Assembly: GCA_904502165.1 (NCBI GenBank)
Contig: CAJGDB010000003.1
Location: forward strand, 1 to 44,171
DNA from: an uncultured Akkermansia sp.
GTDB taxonomy: Bacteria; Verrucomicrobiota; Verrucomicrobiia; Verrucomicrobiales; Akkermansiaceae
DNA: 44,171 nucleotides
Direction of reading: 5' to 3'
The position numbers were made by a program, and so were the translations under genes. The notes below the pieces were generated by a model that made no database searches, was not told the origin of the DNA, and was given only the letters and a program-made list of their open reading frames with translations. Shown here in pieces: positions 38,471 through 44,171 of this stretch; the stretch's first letter is position 1; each line of letters opens with the position of its first letter.

Positions 38471-41335
38471 ATGAAACCTCTGTTCAAATCCATCCTGGCC
38501 CCCCTGGTCTGCTCTCTTTTTGCCCTCCTCTCCGCTCACCAGACAGCCCAGGCGGTAGTCATCTACCCGCAGCCGCAGCACAACGGCATGCGTTCCGTCA
38601 CCACAAAGGTAAACAACGTGCAGATTTTCTACCGGAAGCCCGATTCCAAGGGTGGCATGTGGGACCGACTGCCCGACATCCCTGAAGGTTATGCCATCGA
38701 CATCACTCCGGGATTACTGACCATTTATGCCAACGATGAAATGGGCGTATACTATGCCCGGCAATCCATCATCCAGATGCTCTACAACGTGCCGAATGCC
38801 ACCCTGGCCCATAACGATGTTTTCTTCGACAAATCCCTGCGCGAAGTTACACGGCTGGGAGAGCTGCCCATGGGCATTCTCGTAGACTGGCCCGACCTTC
38901 CCTGGCGCGGCGTGGTGGAAGGGTATTATGGCGCGCCCTGGAGCTTCGAATCCCGCTGCTCCATTTTCCGTTTCATGGGGCGTAACAAGATGAATCTGTA
39001 CATATACGCCCCCAAGGACGACCCCTACCACCACGGCAACGGATGCTACAAGCCCTACCCGGCTCAGAAAGCAGCAGAACTCCGCGATCTGGTGAAATAT
39101 GCCCGTCAGAACGGAGTTCGCTTCGTGTGGGCGATTCACCCGGCCAATACAGTACGCTGGAGCGAGAATGAAGGCCGTACCCAGCTGGATGCGCTCTGCA
39201 CAAAACTGCAGCAGATGTACGACCTCGGGGTGCGGGATTTCGGCGTGCTTGTAGATGACTCCAGCGGAGAAATCGGCAAGGCCGAGCGCCAGGTACAGCT
39301 GACCAACTACATCCTGGAAAACTTCATCCGCAAGCATCCGGATGTGAATCAGACCCTCATCATGTGCCCGACCGGCTACAACCGCAGCTGGACCAACGAG
39401 ACCTTCCTCAAGACACTCGGCAGCGGGCTGGATAAGAGCGTTCCTGTGATGTGGACGGGTGATACGGTGGTGCATGACATCACCCTCGCCGGCCAGAAGT
39501 GGGTCAACGAGCACGTTCAACGTCCTACCTTCATCTGGTGGAACTGGCCGTGTAATGACTTCAAGCGCAGCCGCCTCTCCATGGGCCGCACCTATGGGCT
39601 CGATACAGACCCCGAAATGAAAAACCAGATGAGCGGCTTTGTAGCAAATCCCATGGAACACGCGGAGGCCAGCAAAGTAGGCCTTTTCGGCGTAGCCAAC
39701 TACACCTGGAACATCGATGCCTTTGAATCCAGAACCACCTGGGAGGCCGGCATGGTGCGGCTCTACCCGCTCCACCGCGAAGCCATGCGTGTCTTCTGCG
39801 CTCACAACTCCTACCTGCTGCCGAACGGGCATGGCTATTTCCGTGAGGAATCTGTCGATATCGCCCCCACCGCCCAGGCCTTTATCGACAGCATTGCAGC
39901 CGATGCCCCGGATATGAAGGCCGGCCACCTGCTGCAGCTCGAATTCGACCGCATGGTAAGCGCCGCCCGTGAACTCAAGCACACCCAGAACCCCGTGGCC
40001 GGACTCTGCCAGGAAATCCGCCCCTGGCTCGACCAATTCGAACTGGTCGGTGTGGCAGGTGCCTCCATCATGACTGCCTTTGAAACAAAGGATGACTACC
40101 TCTTCCACTACTTCTTCGACACCGTGCAGGCGCTCTACGACATGCGCTCTACCCTGCGAAATGAATGGTCTGCCAGCGGCGTGCGGAAGATAGACGATGT
40201 GGAGGTGGCCGCCTACGCCATGACCCCCGTGCTGAATGCCGCATTCTCCTATCTCAACGCCCGGGTGTATGCAGAGCTCTCCGGGCAGAAGCGCGCGGTG
40301 CCGAAGTTCACCGCATCCTGCGGAAACACGCGTTCCGAAGCCCCCAGAATCATGGACGGCCGTTCTTCTACCTTCTGGTCCAACGATGCCTTCCAGAAGG
40401 AAGGACAATGGTACTGCCTTGACCACGGCTCCCCCATCAGCATCAACAACATCTGCCTCATCATGGGTGGGTCGCGCCAGAAAGACTACCCGGAATGCGT
40501 TCAATTCGAAATCTCAGACGACGCCACCACCTGGACCCCCGTCGGCTCTCCCCAGTACGGCAATATGGCCATCCTTAACCTTTCAAAGTCTCCTCTGCGT
40601 GCCCGCTATGTGCGATTCCGCATTGTCACGCCCCGTCCCAATTGGCTCTCCATCTGCGAATTTGCGGTAAACCGCACCCTGCCGCCTTACGTGGATACAA
40701 ATGTGGAAAGCCCGAATCTCACGGCATACAGCAACACCTCAGATATCGGCATCAACCGCGTCATGGAGGTATTCTCTCTGGAACCGCAGGATTTCATCAC
40801 CCTGGAGCTGCCCACCCCCATCTGCCCCGAATGGGTACAGATTAACCTGGAGAATGAGCAGCTTGCTGAATGGGGAGAAATTTCGCTCACGCTGGAATCA
40901 GGTAGAACCATTCAGTTGAAAAAAGCCGTAGAAAACAAGCGTTTCTACATCAAGAAGGAAGAGCTGCCCAGGGAGCGGATTACATCCATGAGAGTAACCA
41001 ATACCAGCAGCAGCGCGCAGGAAGTCAAACTCACCCTGTTCAACATCGGCATCACCCCAGATGCCTTTGATACAGATACCCGCTGCATCTATGACGCAGA
41101 TATCGCCACCGCCTACCTCTGCTCCAAAGCCGCGCTTGATATCACCCTCCCCGTACCGCATGGTGCCACCGAAGTCATCACCATCGGTAACCTGGAATGT
41201 GAGGTGACCGGTGCCAGCCTCATCAAGGCTGGTGAGCATATTCGCCGCTACAAGGTCACCCCCGGGTGCAGCAAGGTGCGCCTCACGCACCCGAAACAGG
41301 ACTACCGCTTCCTGAATGAGGTAATCATCAAGTAA
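38471..41335 (+). CDS. Secreted GH84 beta-N-acetylglucosaminidase
   Basis: 954 residues. Signal peptide to about AQA-VVIYP. An N-terminal alpha/beta domain (DITPGLLTIYANDEMGVYYA) is followed by the GH84 barrel opening RGVVEGYYGAPWS. The two catalytic aspartates are Asp262-Asp263 (GVLVDDSSGEI); GH84 uses substrate-assisted catalysis, so no glutamate nucleophile is needed. FIWWNWPCNDF is a further family mark. The C-terminal third has an F5/8C-like module near 620-735 (SEAPRIMDGRSSTFWSNDAF) and a beta-rich end. It should release GlcNAc from mucin-type or N-linked glycans. ATG 38471 gives the signal peptide; an earlier frame from 38336 covers the promoter. Confidence 0.92.
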   Translation: MKPLFKSILAPLVCSLFALLSAHQTAQAVVIYPQPQHNGMRSVTTKVNNVQIFYRKPDSKGGMWDRLPDIPEGYAIDITPGLLTIYANDEMGVYYARQSIIQMLYNVPNATLAHNDVFFDKSLREVTRLGELPMGILVDWPDLPWRGVVEGYYGAPWSFESRCSIFRFMGRNKMNLYIYAPKDDPYHHGNGCYKPYPAQKAAELRDLVKYARQNGVRFVWAIHPANTVRWSENEGRTQLDALCTKLQQMYDLGVRDFGVLVDDSSGEIGKAERQVQLTNYILENFIRKHPDVNQTLIMCPTGYNRSWTNETFLKTLGSGLDKSVPVMWTGDTVVHDITLAGQKWVNEHVQRPTFIWWNWPCNDFKRSRLSMGRTYGLDTDPEMKNQMSGFVANPMEHAEASKVGLFGVANYTWNIDAFESRTTWEAGMVRLYPLHREAMRVFCAHNSYLLPNGHGYFREESVDIAPTAQAFIDSIAADAPDMKAGHLLQLEFDRMVSAARELKHTQNPVAGLCQEIRPWLDQFELVGVAGASIMTAFETKDDYLFHYFFDTVQALYDMRSTLRNEWSASGVRKIDDVEVAAYAMTPVLNAAFSYLNARVYAELSGQKRAVPKFTASCGNTRSEAPRIMDGRSSTFWSNDAFQKEGQWYCLDHGSPISINNICLIMGGSRQKDYPECVQFEISDDATTWTPVGSPQYGNMAILNLSKSPLRARYVRFRIVTPRPNWLSICEFAVNRTLPPYVDTNVESPNLTAYSNTSDIGINRVMEVFSLEPQDFITLELPTPICPEWVQINLENEQLAEWGEISLTLESGRTIQLKKAVENKRFYIKKEELPRERITSMRVTNTSSSAQEVKLTLFNIGITPDAFDTDTRCIYDADIATAYLCSKAALDITLPVPHGATEVITIGNLECEVTGASLIKAGEHIRRYKVTPGCSKVRLTHPKQDYRFLNEVIIK

Positions 41336-41343
41336 ACAGCCCG

Positions 41344-41778
41344 ATGCACATACGCGCTTATGCCAGCCGCGATGCTGAACTGCTGGCCGATATCTGGCTG
41401 GCAGCATCGCTGCAAGCGCATCCTTTTGTTCCGGCTGCATACTGGCAGGGTAACCGGGCCCGCATGGTAGCAGAATACCTGCCTCAGAGTGAAAACTACG
41501 TACTGGAAGACTCCTCCGGAAGCCTCTGCGGGTTCATCTCCATGCTGGGCAGGCACATTGCCGCCCTCTTTATAGCACCCGCAGCCCAAGGCAAAGGATA
41601 CGGAACAGCCCTGCTCCGGCATGTGCAACAGCTGCACGATGAACTGACCCTGCGCGTCTACGCGCTCAATACGGATTCCGTGCATTTCTACCAATACCAC
41701 GGGTTCTGCACCACCCACAGCAGAACAGACCCCGCCACCGGGGCTGTAGAGCTCAGCATGCACTGGCAGAAGAACTAG
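41344..41778 (+). CDS. GNAT acetyltransferase
   Basis: 144 residues. N terminus MHIRAYASRDAELLADIWLA, acetyl-CoA loop LFIAPAAQGKGYGTALLRHV (Q/R-x-x-G-x-G/A), and the C-terminal VHFYQYHGFC, all standard GNAT motifs. It resembles the YjaB/YiaC type that acetylates protein N-termini or small amines; the substrate is not predictable. It starts 8 bases after the GH84 stop and is likely co-transcribed, though a link to sugar breakdown is unproven. Confidence 0.88.
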   Translation: MHIRAYASRDAELLADIWLAASLQAHPFVPAAYWQGNRARMVAEYLPQSENYVLEDSSGSLCGFISMLGRHIAALFIAPAAQGKGYGTALLRHVQQLHDELTLRVYALNTDSVHFYQYHGFCTTHSRTDPATGAVELSMHWQKN

Positions 41779-41779
41779 A

Positions 41780-41811
41780 AACGCACAGCAGCCTGCAAGC
41801 TGCTGTGCGTT
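41780..41811. terminator. Bidirectional terminator
   Basis: Perfect 13-bp stem AACGCACAGCAGC / GCTGCTGTGCGTT between convergent genes. Confidence 0.82.
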
Positions 41812-41836
41812 CTGTTAAACTCGTTGTAACCCGGTT

Positions 41837-42631
41837 TTACAGGGACATACCATATTCCTTCCTGCTGGATGCCTTCGCGTAAGCAGCCTCAGCCTCCGGC
41901 AGATTGGCACGCATTGCTGCGATACGGTCATCATCGCAGGGATGCGTGCTCATCCAGCCATCCAGGAAGCCAGCATTCGAGCCCTTCGTAAAACGGGACC
42001 AGAATTCGATTGCAGCACTCGGCTTATACCCGGCCTTGGCCATCAGAATCATACCAATCTTATCGGCTTCATACTCATGCTTGCGGCTGAACGGCAGCAT
42101 CACCCCCAGTTCGGTAGCCTTCTGGTAGGCAGATGCAGCAGCGGTGGACTCGGCGTTGGATGCCAGAATCGATGAGCCCAGCGACTGCAATTTCTCCCAC
42201 GAGGCCTGCTCTCCACTGTGGCGAGCCAGGGCATGTGCCACTTCGTGAGACACCACAAAGGCAAGCTCGGCCTCATTCTTCATCAGATCCATCAGCCCGG
42301 AATATACGGCAATCTTACCGCCAGGAAGGCAGAATGCATTCTGAGTGCTGGATTGAAAGACCGTATATTCCCAATCGTACGCCGTATATTCTGTAGCCTT
42401 GACAATGGCCGCACCGCAACGCCTCAGCGCAGCATTGTACGTAGTATTGGAAGAAGTGCCGAACTTGGCCTTATATTGCTTGTATGCCGTAAGGCCCATC
42501 GACTTTTCCTCTTCCAGCGAAGTGAGAATGAACTGAGAACGCCCGGTCAGCGGCACCGTACGGCAACTGGAAAGACCGGCAGAAACTGCAGCAAGCAGAC
42601 AAAGAGCTAAAAAATAAAACGACTTTTTCAC
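41837..42631 (-). CDS. M48 family lipoprotein metalloprotease
   Basis: 264 residues from GTG 42631. A lipoprotein signal (VKKSFYFLALCLLAAVSAG...LSSC) is followed by the zinc motif HEVAHALARH and the third ligand region HEYEADKIG. PGGKIAVYSGLMDLM before the motif is typical of the LoiP/YcaL-BepA group of envelope quality-control proteases. It acts in the periplasm on misfolded outer-membrane proteins, by analogy. I prefer GTG 42631: the upstream ATG 42670 lies between the -35 and -10 boxes, next to the -10 (ATGGATAGAATA), so transcription should start after it. Confidence 0.88.
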   Translation of the reverse strand: MKKSFYFLALCLLAAVSAGLSSCRTVPLTGRSQFILTSLEEEKSMGLTAYKQYKAKFGTSSNTTYNAALRRCGAAIVKATEYTAYDWEYTVFQSSTQNAFCLPGGKIAVYSGLMDLMKNEAELAFVVSHEVAHALARHSGEQASWEKLQSLGSSILASNAESTAAASAYQKATELGVMLPFSRKHEYEADKIGMILMAKAGYKPSAAIEFWSRFTKGSNAGFLDGWMSTHPCDDDRIAAMRANLPEAEAAYAKASSRKEYGMSL

Positions 42632-42659
42632 GGCAGAATAAAAATGTATCAGCAGGCGT

Positions 42660-42688
42660 ATTCTATCCATTTCCCTGCCCCCGTGCAA
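42660..42688 (-). promoter_or_regulatory. M48 protease promoter
   Basis: Minus-strand TTGCAC (42683-42688), 17-bp spacer, TAGAAT (42660-42665). It overlaps a spurious in-frame ATG at 42670. Confidence 0.7.
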
Positions 42689-42724
42689 GCAAAAACCTGA
42701 TTGGGGCCCCGCGCGGAAAAGAAA

Positions 42725-42758
42725 GCCACCCTGGCATTTCTGAAAACACCAGGGCGGC
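42725..42758 (-). terminator. proS terminator
   Basis: GCCACCCTGG / CCAGGGCGGC with one mismatch. On the minus strand it is followed by TTTCTTTTCC. Confidence 0.75.
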
Positions 42759-42782
42759 TGCAAAAGCTCTCTGCTGCTTGCT

Positions 42783-44171
42783 TTAGTAGGCGCGGGCCCA
42801 GAGCACGCGGCGGGTCGTCGGGCGGCCGGTCAGAATGCAGGGAGCAGACTCGGCAGCGCAACCCATTTCACCCTGCGGAATGCAGCGGATGGAAATACGC
42901 AGGCTCTTGGCAAGCGTTTCTTCCTCCTCAGGGCTGCCATCCCACGGGCAGAGCAGCCAGTCGGCATCGCCCTCGCCGTTGAAATTGGCCTTGAGGTCTT
43001 CGAGGCTGTTGCAGGGGCGGATGTGGCTGTCGCGGAAGCTGCGCTGGCGCTGCAGCAGCGTGTTCTGAATATCCTCGAGCATATCCACGGCCTTTTCCAC
43101 AAGCTCGTCTTCGGAAATGAAGCTCTTCTCGTTGCTGGCCTGATCACGGCGGCAGAGGCACACCGAGCCCTTCTCCAGATCACGCGGGCCGATTTCGATT
43201 CGCATGGGTACCCCCTTCTTAATCCACTCCCACTTCTTGGTACCGCCATTGATGTCGCGGGTATCAACCTGAACACGCAGGGGCATACCATGGAAGCTCA
43301 TGGCGCTGAGCTTATCTGCCAGGGCCTGGCAATGGGCCACGATGGCATCCTTCGTATCTGCCTTAGGCGTTACAGGAATGATGACAATCTGTTTCGGGGC
43401 AACACGGGGCGGGCATACCAGGCCGTCATCATCGGAATGAGCCATGATGAGCGTACCAATCATGCGGGTGGAAACGCCCCAGGAGGTGGTCCAGGCAAAC
43501 TGGCGCTCGTTGTTGCGGCCGGCAAAGGAAATATTCTGGGCCTTTGCAAAATTCTGCCCCAGGAAATGGGAGGTACCAGCCTGAATAGCCTTGCGGTCCT
43601 GCACCATGGCTTCAACCGTAAAGGTACGTACAGCACCGGGGAATCGCTCATGCTCGGTCTTTTCGCCAGGAATCACATCAACCGCCAGCACATCGCGCTG
43701 GAATTCCTCATATACCTTATGCATAAGGGCTGTTTCCTCCTCAGCCTCCTCGCGGGTTTCATGGGCGGTATGGCCTTCCTGCCACAGGAATTCTGCCGTA
43801 CGCAGGAAGATACGGGGGCGCATTTCCCAGCGCATCACATTGCACCACTGGTTCACCTTGATGGGAAGCTCGCGGTATGATTCGAGCCAGCGGGAGAAAG
43901 CAGCACCAATCACGGTTTCCGAAGTGGGACGGATTACGTATTTATCCGTCAGCTCGCCGGAGGGAATCATGCGGGTCTTGCCGGTCTCGGGGTCCTTGAC
44001 AGCCTCAAGGCGGTGGTGGGTCACAACGGCGCATTCGGTGGCAAAACCTTCAGCATGCTCGGCTTCTTTTTCCAGGTAGGAAACGGGGATGAGCATGGGG
44101 AAATAGGCATTCGTGTGGCCGGTACGCTTGAAATCGGCGTCGAGCTGCTGCTGAATAAGCTCCCAGATGGC
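42783..44171 (-). CDS. proS: Prolyl-tRNA synthetase, N terminus beyond the window
   Basis: Partial gene: the frame is open to the window edge (...FKRTGHTNAYFP before MLIPVSYLEKEAEHAEGF). Class II motifs are visible: motif 2 NQWCNVMRWEMRPRIFLRTA with QEGHTAHETREEAEE, and the dimer-associated RPTSETVIGAAFSRW. The anticodon-binding domain follows, and the C terminus ends in Tyr (LWARAY). Together with the small size this fits the archaeal/eukaryote-like (type 3) ProRS without the editing insertion. It charges tRNA-Pro. The 5' end and promoter are not seen. Confidence 0.94.
   Translation of the reverse strand, partial: AIWELIQQQLDADFKRTGHTNAYFPMLIPVSYLEKEAEHAEGFATECAVVTHHRLEAVKDPETGKTRMIPSGELTDKYVIRPTSETVIGAAFSRWLESYRELPIKVNQWCNVMRWEMRPRIFLRTAEFLWQEGHTAHETREEAEEETALMHKVYEEFQRDVLAVDVIPGEKTEHERFPGAVRTFTVEAMVQDRKAIQAGTSHFLGQNFAKAQNISFAGRNNERQFAWTTSWGVSTRMIGTLIMAHSDDDGLVCPPRVAPKQIVIIPVTPKADTKDAIVAHCQALADKLSAMSFHGMPLRVQVDTRDINGGTKKWEWIKKGVPMRIEIGPRDLEKGSVCLCRRDQASNEKSFISEDELVEKAVDMLEDIQNTLLQRQRSFRDSHIRPCNSLEDLKANFNGEGDADWLLCPWDGSPEEEETLAKSLRISIRCIPQGEMGCAAESAPCILTGRPTTRRVLWARAY

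Noticed and set aside
38714..40504. 596-codon frame antisense to the GH84 gene
   Set aside because: Shadow of GH84, whose signal peptide and catalytic residues are clear on the other strand.
1..44171. Search for CRISPR arrays, toxin-antitoxin pairs, phage structural genes and known defence systems
   Set aside because: No regularly spaced repeats and no recognisable Cas, restriction, toxin or phage proteins were seen.

Overview
This 44 kb window looks like chromosomal DNA of a host-associated Verrucomicrobiota bacterium close to Akkermansia. This is an inference from content: secreted GH84 and GH2 glycosidases, galactose-processing enzymes, menaquinone synthesis, Gram-negative envelope genes (Kdo transferase, RND efflux, FabI, many lipoproteins), ankyrin-repeat paralogs and a carboxynorspermidine-type dehydrogenase. 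No rRNA is present to confirm it. Most of the window is moderately GC-rich; the stretches around 3.4-3.7, 10.0-12.0 and 37.4-38.3 kb are AT-richer and carry signs of mobile DNA.

Layout. 0-3.4 kb: plus-strand operon pyrC, DUF3820 protein, menA, lipoprotein, yjdF; a 291-bp MITE-like insertion sits in the 3' end of yjdF. 3.7-9.97 kb: a secreted ankyrin protein on plus, then a minus-strand block ilvD, MFS transporter, membrane ankyrin protein, a membrane protein, and a decayed partial copy of the last two. 10.3-11.9 kb: an isolated family 2 glycosyltransferase next to a decayed IS3 remnant. 12-18.4 kb: CynX-type MFS transporter, secreted GH2 beta-galactosidase, HGSNAT-like membrane acetyltransferase, GalE-type epimerase. 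18.5-24.8 kb: SWIM protein, carboxynorspermidine dehydrogenase-like enzyme, a lipoprotein with a strongly basic tail, Nudix protein, membrane protein, GalM, and two divergent secreted or lipid-anchored proteins. 24.9-28.3 kb: rsmD, waaA, a DUF2062 protein, a DUF5069-like protein and a tail-anchored protein. 28.3-34.5 kb: an RND efflux pair whose periplasmic adaptor is two adaptors fused in one chain. 34.7-37.4 kb: a 43-residue basic protein, a YbjN-like protein, fabI, a GNAT enzyme, tRNA-Glu and tRNA-Ser. 37.4-38.3 kb: a low-GC patch with a possible integrase remnant, a candidate small RNA and a PEGA-like lipoprotein. 38.4-44.2 kb: GH84 hexosaminidase, GNAT enzyme, M48 lipoprotein protease and the incomplete proS.

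The glycosidases with GalE and GalM fit breakdown of galactose- and GlcNAc-containing host glycans. Across the window the recognisable promoters are of the TTGnnn / TAnnnT type, nearly always with a 17-bp spacer. In about ten cases the -10 box lies only 7-11 bases before the start codon, and most genes have no visible Shine-Dalgarno sequence. Leaderless or SD-independent translation therefore looks common here. The most unusual single gene is the 989-residue tandem adaptor (28350-31319).
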